Assembly: GCF_021474425.1 (NCBI RefSeq)
Contig: NZ_JAKEIP010000012.1
Location: 31,965 to 95,964 of the forward strand
Source of the DNA: Streptomyces muensis
GTDB taxonomy: Bacteria > Actinomycetota > Actinomycetes > Streptomycetales > Streptomycetaceae
DNA length: 64,000 nt
Direction: 5' to 3'
The notes beneath the pieces are model-generated. The model ran no database searches. It was not told the origin of the DNA and was given only the letters and a program-made list of their open reading frames with translations. This document shows, one piece after another, positions 17,246-25,578 of the stretch. Position 1 is the first letter of the stretch; every line of letters begins with the position of its first letter. A program made the position numbers and the translations under genes.

Positions 17246-18156
17246 CGCGCCGGTACCCCCTCGACGGGGCGGGCGGCCGCCCACAGATCCGCCACCGACG
17301 CGTCGAGGGTGCGCGTCGGCGTCCAGCCGAGGGCGTCGCGCGCGGCGGTGATGTCCGAGCACTGCCAGGACACTTGGGCGGACCGGGCGGATCCGGCTGC
17401 CCCCGCCTCGACGATCCGGCCCCGGAAGCCGGCCGCGTCCGCGAGGGCGCGCATCAGGTCGCGGACCGGGCGGGCGTCGCCGCCGCCGATGTTCAGCACG
17501 GGCGGCAGCGGTCCGGGTGCCGTGACCGCCAGTCGGACAGCCCGCGCCAGGTCTCGTGCGTCCACGAAGTCGCGGTGCGCGGACAGGTCGCCGAGCCGCA
17601 GCTCCGCGTCCGGGTCGTCCCCGGCGTCGGCGAGCAGGCGCGCCACCCGGCCCGGCAGCCCGGTGGGCGGGGCGCCCGGGCCGACCGGGTTCCCCACCCG
17701 CAGCACCACCGCGTCCAGCCCGGACGCGGTCACGGCCACCGTGCCCGCCAGCTTGGTCGCGCCGTACGGGCCGGCCGGCCGGGTCGGCGCCGACTCCGTC
17801 ACCCGTACTCCTGGTTCGGTGGGCCCGTACTCGGCGGCCGAGCCCAGATGGACCAGCCGGGCCCCGGGCGCCGCCTCCCGCAGGGCAGCGCACAGCGCGG
17901 CGGGCCCGCGGGCGTTGGCCTCGGCGAGGGTGACGGCGTCGCCGCCGGTCGCGCCCGCGCAGTTGACGACGGCGTCGGGCGCGGCCTCGGCGAGCGCCGC
18001 CGCCAGGGCCCGCGGGCGGTCGGCGGCGAGGTCCACGGTGACGTCGGCGGCGGGCGAGCGGCCGGCGAGGAGGACCCGCGTGTCCGGCCGGGCGCGCAGG
18101 TGCTCGGCGACGTGCGTGCCCAGATAGCCGGTGGCGCCGAGTACGAGGATGCGCAT
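17242..18156 (-). CDS. NAD-dependent sugar epimerase/reductase (SDR)
   Basis: 304 residues: nucleotide-binding GATGYLGTH at residues 7-15, the catalytic GPYGATK, VGNPVGPG and HRDFVDARDLARA. It has the general look of NDP-sugar 4-epimerases/4-ketoreductases. In the operon it could supply or finish the activated sugar (in fungi the comparable gene uge3 makes UDP-GalNAc). It shares GTGA with the spherulin gene and starts six bases after the nucleotidyltransferase gene. Confidence 0.85.
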   Translation of the reverse strand: MRILVLGATGYLGTHVAEHLRARPDTRVLLAGRSPAADVTVDLAADRPRALAAALAEAAPDAVVNCAGATGGDAVTLAEANARGPAALCAALREAAPGARLVHLGSAAEYGPTEPGVRVTESAPTRPAGPYGATKLAGTVAVTASGLDAVVLRVGNPVGPGAPPTGLPGRVARLLADAGDDPDAELRLGDLSAHRDFVDARDLARAVRLAVTAPGPLPPVLNIGGGDARPVRDLMRALADAAGFRGRIVEAGAAGSARSAQVSWQCSDITAARDALGWTPTRTLDASVADLWAAARPVEGVPAR

Positions 18157-18162
18157 GGCCCC

Positions 18163-18876
18163 TCAGGCCCCCTTGAGCAGCAGTGACTTACGGCTGGTGA
18201 ACTCGGCGTTGGCCCGGTCGTAGTCGTCGGGGCGGCCGATGTCGAGCCAGTAGCCGTCGAACTCGTAGGCGTGCGGCGGGCGTTCGGCGGCGAGCAGGTC
18301 CATCACCAGTTCGTCGAAGCCGAGCGGCAGCCCGGGCGTGTAGTCGTCGAGGGTGGTGCGGGAGACACCATAGACGCCCATGGAGACCCGGTAGTCGATG
18401 CTGGGCTTCTCGGTGAAGGCGACCACCCGGCTGGCGTCGGTGGTGAGCACGCCGAAGTCGATGTGGACCTTGCGGGCGTAGGTGGCGATGGTCAGGGGGG
18501 TGCCCGACGCCTCGTGCGTACGCAGGACGTCGGCGTAGTCGAGGTCGGTGAGGACGTCGCCGTTCATGACAAGGAAGTGTTCGGGCAGCCGGTCGCGCAG
18601 GGTGAGCAGCGGGCCCATGGTGCCGAGCGGGCTCTCCTCGGCGGCGTAGTCGACTTTCAGGCCCCACTGGGTGCCGTCGCCGACGTAGGCGCGGATGATC
18701 TCGCCCAGGTGGCCGATGGCGATGGTGCAGCGGGTGAAGCCGGCGGCGGACAGCTGGCGCAGCACGATCTCCAGGATCGCGTGCTGGTCGCCGATGGGGA
18801 CGAGCGGCTTGGGCAGCGCGGTGGTGTACGGCCGTAGCCGGACGCCCTTTCCACCGGCCAGGATCACTGCGTGCAT
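18163..18876 (-). CDS. Sugar-1-phosphate nucleotidyltransferase
   Basis: 237 residues. The signature AVILAGGKGVRLRPYTTALPKP with the catalytic Arg and Lys, then LVMNGDVLTDLDY (metal-binding Asp) and FTEKP, identify an NTP:sugar-1-phosphate transferase of the RmlA/GlmU-N type. Length fits a single-domain enzyme without acyltransferase tail. GGAGG precedes the ATG. It probably makes the NDP-sugar used by the adjacent LegB-like dehydratase. The nucleotide (GTP, dTTP or UTP) cannot be told by eye. Confidence 0.9.
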   Translation of the reverse strand: MHAVILAGGKGVRLRPYTTALPKPLVPIGDQHAILEIVLRQLSAAGFTRCTIAIGHLGEIIRAYVGDGTQWGLKVDYAAEESPLGTMGPLLTLRDRLPEHFLVMNGDVLTDLDYADVLRTHEASGTPLTIATYARKVHIDFGVLTTDASRVVAFTEKPSIDYRVSMGVYGVSRTTLDDYTPGLPLGFDELVMDLLAAERPPHAYEFDGYWLDIGRPDDYDRANAEFTSRKSLLLKGA

Positions 18877-18907
18877 GGCGTACCTCCTGCGATACGTGCC
18901 GGTCGGG

Positions 18908-19909
18908 TCAGATGTTGTAGATGCCGGTCTTGTAGCGGGCCAGGTTCGCCGGGTCGGTGAACCACCGCGCGGTGCGCGCGAGTCCCTCCTCCAGCGTGCT
19001 CGCGGGCCGCCAGCCGGTCGCCGTGGTCAGCCGGGTGGCGTCGGCGACGAGCCGCATCACCTCGGAGGCCGCGGGCCGCAGACGCGCGGAGTCCTCCTGG
19101 ACGTCGAGCGGGGCGTCCATCACCTTGCCGATCAGCGCGACCAGGTCGCCGACGGAGATCTCACCGCCGGTCCCGGCGTTGAAGGTGCGGCCCACGACCT
19201 GCTCGGCCGCGGCCGTGCCGACCGCGAGGAACGCCCGCGCGGTGTCCTCGACGAAAGTGAAGTCGCGGGTGGGCCGCAGATCGCCGAGGGTGATGGTGCG
19301 CTGCCCGGCCGCCACCTGGCCGATGACGGTGGGGATGACGGCGCGCATCGACTGGCGCGGGCCGAAGGTGTTGAACGGCCGCAAGGTCACCACGGGCGTG
19401 CCGAAACTGGCGTGGTAGCTGTCGGCCAGCCGGTCCCCGCCCGCCTTCGAAGCGGCGTACGGCGACTGGGTGTTGATGGGGTGGTCCTCGGTGATCGGCA
19501 CGGTCCGCGCGGTGCCGTACGTCTCGCTGGTCGAGGTGTGCACCAGCCGCGGCGTGCCGAGCGCGCGCACCGCCTCCAGCACGTTGAGCGTGCCGGTGAC
19601 GTTGGTGTCCACGTAGCTGTGCGGGGCCTGGTAGGAGTACGGGATCGCGATCAGCGCGGCGAGGTGGTAGGCGCAGTCGGCGCCGTCGAGCAGGCCGCGC
19701 ACCGAGCCGGGGTCGCGTACGTCGCCGAGGACGATCTCGACCTGGTCCAGGACGTCGGAGGGCAGGGTCTCCAGCCAGCCGTAGGAGGAGAAGGAGTTGT
19801 ACTGGGCCATGGCCCTCACGCGGTGGCCGGAGGCGACGAGCGCCTCGGTGAGATGCGAGCCGATGAAGCCCTCGGCTCCGGTGACGGCGGCGAGCGGTGC
19901 GGAGGTCAA
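18908..19909 (-). CDS. LegB-like NDP-sugar 4,6-dehydratase (SDR)
   Basis: 333 residues: AVTGAEGFIGSHL (residues 8-20), the segment YNSFSSYGWLETL that recalls LegB-type NDP-GlcNAc 4,6-dehydratases, TNVTGTLNVLEAV, the catalytic Tyr151/Lys155 in SPYAASK, and RPFNTFGPRQS. The start is a TTG at 19909 after AAGGGA. It would give a 4-keto-6-deoxy sugar, with the SDR at 17242 as candidate follow-up enzyme. Its presence means the polymer may carry a modified sugar beyond GalNAc, or that a second glycan is made. Confidence 0.85.
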   Translation of the reverse strand: MTSAPLAAVTGAEGFIGSHLTEALVASGHRVRAMAQYNSFSSYGWLETLPSDVLDQVEIVLGDVRDPGSVRGLLDGADCAYHLAALIAIPYSYQAPHSYVDTNVTGTLNVLEAVRALGTPRLVHTSTSETYGTARTVPITEDHPINTQSPYAASKAGGDRLADSYHASFGTPVVTLRPFNTFGPRQSMRAVIPTVIGQVAAGQRTITLGDLRPTRDFTFVEDTARAFLAVGTAAAEQVVGRTFNAGTGGEISVGDLVALIGKVMDAPLDVQEDSARLRPAASEVMRLVADATRLTTATGWRPASTLEEGLARTARWFTDPANLARYKTGIYNI

Positions 19910-20003
19910 CTCTTGGTCCCTTCGTCGTGGTCGTCGGACGGGGGACCCGGCGCGGACGGGCGCGGGTCTGCGGTCCGATGGGTCGTGCGGGTGGTGCGCG
20001 TGG

Positions 20004-21419
20004 TCAGGAGTGCGGTGAGGGCCGGCCGAGCAGGCGGATCGCGACGGCCGCCAGACAGACGGCGGCCACGCCGCAGGCCCAGGGCAGTACGGCCTGCCCT
20101 GGTGGCAGGTCCGTCAGGAGCACCGCCCCGGCTGTGCCGGCCGCGGCGAGGCAGAGCACGGCCGGTGGCCAGGCCACCCCGAACGCCTGGAGCAGCAGGG
20201 CGGTCCACAGGACGGCCGCGAGCAGGAGCGGTGTGGCCGGGTCGGAGCCGGTGAGCAGTGCCGCGGGCAGCAGCAGGGACAGGTAGCAGGTCAGGCACAG
20301 GCCGAGGACGGCGGCGGAGCGCAGCAGGAATCCGGCCGGGGTCGCGCTCACCCGCAGCGCGGCGACCGACCAGCCGCGGTAGCGGTACAGCAGCCACTCG
20401 GCCGGGCCCATGCTCAGCGTCAGGGCGATCACCGCGTACGGCTGCCGGCGGCCCTCCAGCATGACGAGCACGGCGGCGGCGAGCCCGAACAGCCCGTACG
20501 GCAGGGACGCGCGAAGCGGCGGCCGCGCGGCGTCGGGAGCGGCCGGTCCGGCGCGCCCCGGCCGCAGGACCCACCCGGCGGCGCCTAACGTGGCCGAGAA
20601 TGCCAACAGCGGCAATCCGACCCGCAGTTCCGGTCCCGGCTCCCACCATGGCAGCACCGCGGCGCCCACGATCAGCGGGCTCAGCGCGGCCAGCAACAGC
20701 CGCTCCCGGGCCAGGACCAGCAGCACGCTCGCGCCGGCCAGGTACAGCGACTGGGCGGCCGCCACCGCGAGCGCCACCGGGCCGCCCCCGGGGAGCGCGG
20801 CGAGGGCCGTGGCCGCCGCCGCGCCCAGCAGGGACCCGGTCAGCAGCGTGCCGGATGCCTCCCGGCGCCCGGTCACCAGGCGCAGATGCGCGCGGTGGCC
20901 CAGTGCCTGCCCCCACGCCCAGGAGGCGATGCCCGCCACGATCAGCACGGGGGCGTGCCGTTCGACGGCCCACAGGGGCGCGGTGAGCAGGTAGGCCAGG
21001 GCCGGCAACGCGAACAGGACGCCGCGCAGGAGGCAGCGCACGGTGTCGGGCCGCCACGGGTCGGCGGCGCGGGGCGGCTCGGGGAACGTCCGGGGCACCC
21101 GCTCGTACAGCGCTGTCGCCAGGGAGAAGAGGTTCGGGTGGCCGTACCGCTCCTTGATCACCGAGGCGGACAGGCCCTCGGCCTCCAGCAGCGCCGCCAC
21201 CTCGTAGGGATGGACGGCGGGTCCGATGGCGTCGGCGAGTTCGGCGGCCAGGGTACTGACCGCCTCCTCGTCGGGGCCGCGACCGGGCAGTCGGATCGCG
21301 AGCGTGGCGTCGTCCAGGGCCCAGCGCGGGCGGCGGCGCGGCGGGCGGGGTTCGGCCAGCCGCAGGGCGAGGGTGTCCTGTCCCGCGTCGCCGGGTTCGA
21401 GGGATATCGGGCCGCTCAT
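20004..21419 (-). CDS. Polytopic membrane protein of the exopolysaccharide operon, TTA codon
   Basis: 471 residues. The first 120 or so are cytoplasmic and contain HPYEVAALLEAEGLSASVIK plus ERYGHPNLFSLATALY, a helical module I do not know by name; then 10-12 membrane helices fill the rest. The ATG overlaps the GT4 stop (ATGA), so the two are made together. By place and topology it is the candidate polymer channel or polymerase partner, in the position PelG holds in Pel loci; sequence identity to PelG is not evident. Codon 278 is TTA (20586-20588). Confidence 0.8.
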   Translation of the reverse strand: MSGPISLEPGDAGQDTLALRLAEPRPPRRRPRWALDDATLAIRLPGRGPDEEAVSTLAAELADAIGPAVHPYEVAALLEAEGLSASVIKERYGHPNLFSLATALYERVPRTFPEPPRAADPWRPDTVRCLLRGVLFALPALAYLLTAPLWAVERHAPVLIVAGIASWAWGQALGHRAHLRLVTGRREASGTLLTGSLLGAAAATALAALPGGGPVALAVAAAQSLYLAGASVLLVLARERLLLAALSPLIVGAAVLPWWEPGPELRVGLPLLAFSATLGAAGWVLRPGRAGPAAPDAARPPLRASLPYGLFGLAAAVLVMLEGRRQPYAVIALTLSMGPAEWLLYRYRGWSVAALRVSATPAGFLLRSAAVLGLCLTCYLSLLLPAALLTGSDPATPLLLAAVLWTALLLQAFGVAWPPAVLCLAAAGTAGAVLLTDLPPGQAVLPWACGVAAVCLAAVAIRLLGRPSPHS

Positions 21420-22957
21420 CCGGTCAGACTCCCCGTGCCGGTGACCGCCGGGCCGCTGACCCCCGAAGCACTGACCGTCGACGCGGGCAGCACGACTCTG
21501 GCGGGCAACTCCGCCTTTCCTGCGGCCAGTTCGTGGTAGATGGCGCGGAAGGTGTCGATGGTCTGGCGCAGGGTGAACTGTTCGATGACCCGCAGCCGGG
21601 CCGCCTCGCCCATGGCCCGGCGCCGGACGGGATCCCCAAGCAGTTCCAGCGCGGCGGCGGCCATCGCGGCCGGGTCGCGCGGCGGCACCACGAGCCCGGT
21701 GTCGCCGACGGCTTCGCGCACGCCGCCGACGTCGGTGGAGACGGTCGCCCGGCCGCACGACATGGCCTCGATCAGCGTGAACGGGAAGCCTTCGCTGATG
21801 CTGGACAGCATCACCACGTTCCCGGCCGCGTAGGCGTCCTTGATGTCGTCGACGCGGCCTTCGAAGGTCACCGCGTCGCCGTGCCCCAGCTCGGCGGCGA
21901 GGGCTTCGCAGCGCTCCCGGTAGGCCTCGCCGCCCCGGGGTGTGCCGCCGAACAACCGCAGGCGGACGTCCGGCAGTCGGTGCCGGACGAGAGCGAAGGC
22001 GCGGATCAGGGTCTCCAGGTCCTTGATCGGGTCGACCCGCCCGGCCCAGCTCAGGGTGAGGGTCCCCGGCTCCGGTCCGGCCGGTGGGAAGGCGGCGGGG
22101 TCGACGCCGTTGTAGACGGTGCGGATCGCCCCGGGGTCGGCGCCGCCCTGTTCCTCCCACAGCCGGTTGTAGCGGTTGCCCGGCGTGATCAGCGCCGCCT
22201 TGCGGTAGCTCTCCTCCGCCAGCAGCCGGAAGAAGCCCAGGATCACCGCCTTGACCGGCCAGCGGTAGGGCGCGGTGCGATAGCCGAGGTAGCGTTCGCG
22301 CAGGTAGACGCCGTGCTCGGTGAGCAGCAGCGGAACGCCGTGCCGTTCGCGGGCGGCCAGCCCCGGCAGGACGGCGACGCCTCCGCTGACGGCGTGCGCG
22401 ACGCCCTGCCGCGGGGGCGGTGCGGCCAGCGGGCGCAGCGCGTGTTCGAGCAGCGCGGTGGCGGTGAGCGCGTCGTGCAGGGTGGGCCGCGCCTCGCGCA
22501 CGGCCAGCCCGGGACGCGTCCATACGGCGGTCAGGATGCTGATCGCCGTGTCGCCCCGGAGCAGCGCGCTGAGTTCGCCGCTCTCCGCGGCCCGGGCCAG
22601 GGTGTGCAGTGCGGGTGCGAAGCCGTGCTCGGCGCCGGGGTCGACGAGCGCCGTCAGGAACTGCTCGTAGGCGTCGGCGAGCCGCCTGCGGGACCGGCCG
22701 CGGGGCGGGCGGCCCTCGGGTGCGGCGCCCCACATGGGGACGGACCGGACGCCGCTGACATGGTCGGGCAGGTCCCACACGATCGGCTCCCGTCCGGTGC
22801 CGGTGACGGCGATGACGTCGAACTCGATGTCGGGCATGCCGGTGACGAGCTGGTCGCACCAGACGCTCACACCGCCATGACTGTGTGGGTAGGTGCCTTC
22901 GGTCAGCAGGGTGACGCGCGCGCTGTGGTTGCGTCGCGCGCCGTGGTGAACGTGCAT
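21416..22957 (-). CDS. PelF-type GT4 glycosyltransferase (DUF3492)
   Basis: 513 residues. The N-terminus VTLLTEGTYPHSHGGVSVWC is the hallmark of the PelF/DUF3492 group. The C-terminal GT-B half has TVYNGVD, LSWAGRVDPIKDLETLIRAF, VTFEGRVDDIKDAY and the E-x7-E motif SEGFPFTLIEAMSCG. PelF is the polymerising transferase of the GalNAc-rich Pel polysaccharide and related transferases build fungal galactosaminogalactan. The enzyme is soluble, with export presumably through the coupled membrane protein. GGAG precedes the ATG at 22957. Confidence 0.9.
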   Translation of the reverse strand: MHVHHGARRNHSARVTLLTEGTYPHSHGGVSVWCDQLVTGMPDIEFDVIAVTGTGREPIVWDLPDHVSGVRSVPMWGAAPEGRPPRGRSRRRLADAYEQFLTALVDPGAEHGFAPALHTLARAAESGELSALLRGDTAISILTAVWTRPGLAVREARPTLHDALTATALLEHALRPLAAPPPRQGVAHAVSGGVAVLPGLAARERHGVPLLLTEHGVYLRERYLGYRTAPYRWPVKAVILGFFRLLAEESYRKAALITPGNRYNRLWEEQGGADPGAIRTVYNGVDPAAFPPAGPEPGTLTLSWAGRVDPIKDLETLIRAFALVRHRLPDVRLRLFGGTPRGGEAYRERCEALAAELGHGDAVTFEGRVDDIKDAYAAGNVVMLSSISEGFPFTLIEAMSCGRATVSTDVGGVREAVGDTGLVVPPRDPAAMAAAALELLGDPVRRRAMGEAARLRVIEQFTLRQTIDTFRAIYHELAAGKAELPARVVLPASTVSASGVSGPAVTGTGSLTG

Positions 22958-23005
22958 CGATGTGCTCCACGGACGAGGTGCGGGCGGGGGTGCCGGTCGC
23001 GCCGG

Positions 23006-25132
23006 TCAACTCCCCGTGGGAGAGACGGGCTCGGCCACGCCCTCGGGCACCCGGGCGTCCGGCGCCGGGGCGGTGACCGGCGCGGACGCGCCCGTGCCGG
23101 TGCCAACTGAAGGGGCGGCGGACTGCGGCAGGGTGAGAGTGAGCGCGGTGGCGGTCGCGGCGGTCCACGCGGACCGTTCACCGGCGTACGCCTCGCCGAA
23201 GGCGGAGCCGTCCCGTGTGGTGCCCTCGGGCATCGTGGCGGGGACGTCGACGCCGGCGGGGCTCTCGACGGTGACGGTGTCGCCGATCCGGTAGGCGGTG
23301 ACCTGACCGGCGTTCACCGCGCTCCGCCATGAGGCGCGCCGCTTCAGCTCGTTGCCGATGTCCTTCATTCTCAGGTTGACCAGCGGTGTGTTCTGCGCGA
23401 ACAGCGTGCCGTAGGTGTCGAGGACGCCGTCCAGGACCGGGTAGGCGATGCGGTCCTCGGCCAGGTTGGACTGGTGGATGAAGTGCGGCTTGGGGTCGTT
23501 GCCCAGGACGTGGCCGAGGGCGATCTGCCGTTCCAGGGGCACGATGTGCCGGTCGTAGCCCGTCGCGGTGTCGAGCGGCTCGGGCAGGCAGGTCGTGGTG
23601 TCCGGGTTGTCCTCGCAGATGCCGCTGCCGCCCTGGGCGCGGCTGGTGTAGATCCAGTTGTACTCGTCGACCTGCTCGGCGGCGCGGCCCGCGTTGTAGA
23701 AGACGTTCATCGGATAGCGCGGGATGGTGGTGGCGGGGCCGACCTGCCGCTGGTCGGGTTCGCGGGAGTTGTCCGAGGCGAGCCAGGAGACGCCGGTGTC
23801 GGCGAGGGCGAGCGCCAGGTTGGGATTGTCCGTGGGCTGCTGCGGCAGCACCCGGAGCCCGGAGTGCTCGCCGGTCACCAACTCGTCCTCGTCCAGCGGG
23901 AGTCCGGCCGACCGGCCCCAGGCGCTGTTGTGGGCGATCTCGTCGGCGACGTCGGTGCGGCTGACCCACTTGGTGCTGCCGTCGGCGTTGGTGGCGCACC
24001 GCCAGGGCACCACGGAGGTGTCCTGTTCGCAGCCGAGGAAGGCGTGCGTGTAGGTGTGGTTGATCCAGCGGAACTCGGCCCGCTCGGCGAGGAACCGGTC
24101 GGCGAGCGGGTCGGCGCCGTTGTTGTCCTCGCGGTGGTCGACGCTGCCGGCGGCGTTGTAGGCGAGGTCGAGGGTGAAGCCGCGCTCGCGCTGCCAGGTG
24201 ACGGCGTGGTCGACGTCGGCGGCCGTCATCCTGATGGGGTCGGGTGTGGCGTTCGGGTCCGTGCAGTCCACGTCGCCGGGAGTGCAGTTGAGCGTGGAGT
24301 TCCAGCGGTCGTCGGCCGCGAGGACGTCGTCGACGTGGACGGCGAAGTAGTTGCGGGAGGCGCCCAGATGGACCCCGCCGGTCATCCACTCGACGATGCC
24401 GCGGGCCAGCAGCCGGAACTGCTGCTGGTACTGGTTGTAGACGAAGGTGACGACGAGTTCACGCCGCCCGTCGTGCCGGTACTCCCCCACCAGCGAGCCC
24501 TGCTTGGCGGTGCCCGGGATCGGCGCCTGCACGTACGGGGTGAAGTCGGCACCGGCCATCGGGGTCGACAGATAGGCGTAACTCTCGCCCACGGTCGGCG
24601 AGTTGTCCTCGAAGGGCACCGGCCCGTCGAGGTAGCCGAAGGCGCCCGCCCGCCCGGCGTCGGTCACCTGGGCCCGCACGCCGTCGACGCTGCCCGAGTA
24701 CCCGCCGTACACCGGGTACTGCAGCCCGGTCTCGGGGCGGGCGTAGGTGTAGGCGTCGACCTGCGGGATGTCGTAGGTCTGCTCGTACGCCGCCAGGGCG
24801 GCCATCTCCGGCGAGTTCGCCGGGAACGGGTTGTCGTTGGGCAGCACGACGGCCTGGAACCTGGCGCGGTCCCGGCCGTCCACGGTGTCCGCGAGGTAGC
24901 CGGCGTCGATCACCGGGCGGTCCGGCCGCGTGAGGTCGATCTCCGTGTACGGCGTTCCCGCGGTGTCCAGTTCGGCGGCGATGGCGTCGGTGGCCGGGCC
25001 GCCGTCGCTGACGACGAGCACCCGCAGATCGATCCGGGGCGGCGGCGGGTCCGCCGCGTGTGCGGCCGGTGCGCCGAGCGCCGCTATGAGCGCGCCCGTC
25101 GTGAGCAAGGTGGTGCCTAAGGTCCGCTTCAT
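23006..25132 (-). CDS. Secreted NodB-like polysaccharide deacetylase, Agd3/PelA-like; TTA at codon 5
   Basis: 708 residues. A signal peptide ends near AAHA (residue 26). A Rossmann-like N-terminal region follows (LRVLVVSDGGPATDAIAAEL from 36), then the NodB-type domain with VDD (Asp268-Asp269) and H-x3-H (His359, His363) in INHTYTH; these bind the metal in deacetylases. PelA and the fungal CE18 enzyme Agd3 remove acetyl groups from GalNAc polymers and are also built of an accessory domain plus deacetylase. Start ATG 25132 follows GGGAGGGG; an in-frame upstream extension lacks one. Codon 5 is TTA (25118-25120). First gene of the operon. Confidence 0.85.
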   Translation of the reverse strand: MKRTLGTTLLTTGALIAALGAPAAHAADPPPPRIDLRVLVVSDGGPATDAIAAELDTAGTPYTEIDLTRPDRPVIDAGYLADTVDGRDRARFQAVVLPNDNPFPANSPEMAALAAYEQTYDIPQVDAYTYARPETGLQYPVYGGYSGSVDGVRAQVTDAGRAGAFGYLDGPVPFEDNSPTVGESYAYLSTPMAGADFTPYVQAPIPGTAKQGSLVGEYRHDGRRELVVTFVYNQYQQQFRLLARGIVEWMTGGVHLGASRNYFAVHVDDVLAADDRWNSTLNCTPGDVDCTDPNATPDPIRMTAADVDHAVTWQRERGFTLDLAYNAAGSVDHREDNNGADPLADRFLAERAEFRWINHTYTHAFLGCEQDTSVVPWRCATNADGSTKWVSRTDVADEIAHNSAWGRSAGLPLDEDELVTGEHSGLRVLPQQPTDNPNLALALADTGVSWLASDNSREPDQRQVGPATTIPRYPMNVFYNAGRAAEQVDEYNWIYTSRAQGGSGICEDNPDTTTCLPEPLDTATGYDRHIVPLERQIALGHVLGNDPKPHFIHQSNLAEDRIAYPVLDGVLDTYGTLFAQNTPLVNLRMKDIGNELKRRASWRSAVNAGQVTAYRIGDTVTVESPAGVDVPATMPEGTTRDGSAFGEAYAGERSAWTAATATALTLTLPQSAAPSVGTGTGASAPVTAPAPDARVPEGVAEPVSPTGS

Positions 25133-25578
25133 GCGGTGCTGTCCCCTCCCAGGGCAGGGGTGAGTACGGCTCCGCTGAGCGGACGCACCCCCGCGCGTGA
25201 CGCCGGCTTCCCCCTCGGCCACCGGTCGTCGACCCATCCGTCGCGTCAAATAGTGATGTATCTGTGGAGCTTTCGTGCTCTTGCTGCGGAACCTGACGGA
25301 AAAACGCAGGTGCGCGACGCGGGGACGCTTGGCCCAGACCGCGTGGTCGACCGGGGATCACGGCCGCCCGCGGGTCCGGCGCAGGCCTCTGCCGTGCAGG
25401 TCGGAGCGGGAGTCACCGCATCCGCGGACGGACCGGGGTCGCCGACGTGGGCGCCACTGGTGTGGACCGGTGTGCCGGTCGGCCCCGGGCCGGTTTCAGG
25501 TCATCGGCATCACTCGCGGGCTGCCGGGCAGGTGAGACGTTGTCCTGCTCAGTGGTCGACGCCTCAGGGGGAGCCTTC
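25133..25578. promoter_or_regulatory. 446-bp divergent control region of the exopolysaccharide operon and the permease gene
   Basis: No plausible gene fits here. An unusually AT-rich core lies at about 25247-25310 (AAATAGTGATGTATCTGTGG and GGAAAAACGCA), and is probably where minus-strand transcription of the operon starts; that leaves an untranslated leader of about 110-130 bases containing a short hairpin CCGCT/AGCGG. I compared the leader mentally with c-di-GMP, c-di-AMP and cobalamin riboswitch cores and did not find their invariant segments. Confidence 0.5.

Noticed and set aside
25133..25330. Riboswitch in the leader of the exopolysaccharide operon
   Set aside because: Some stretches looked like parts of c-di-AMP, c-di-GMP or cobalamin aptamers, but the invariant core segments are absent. 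A covariance-model search (Infernal/Rfam) would be decisive.
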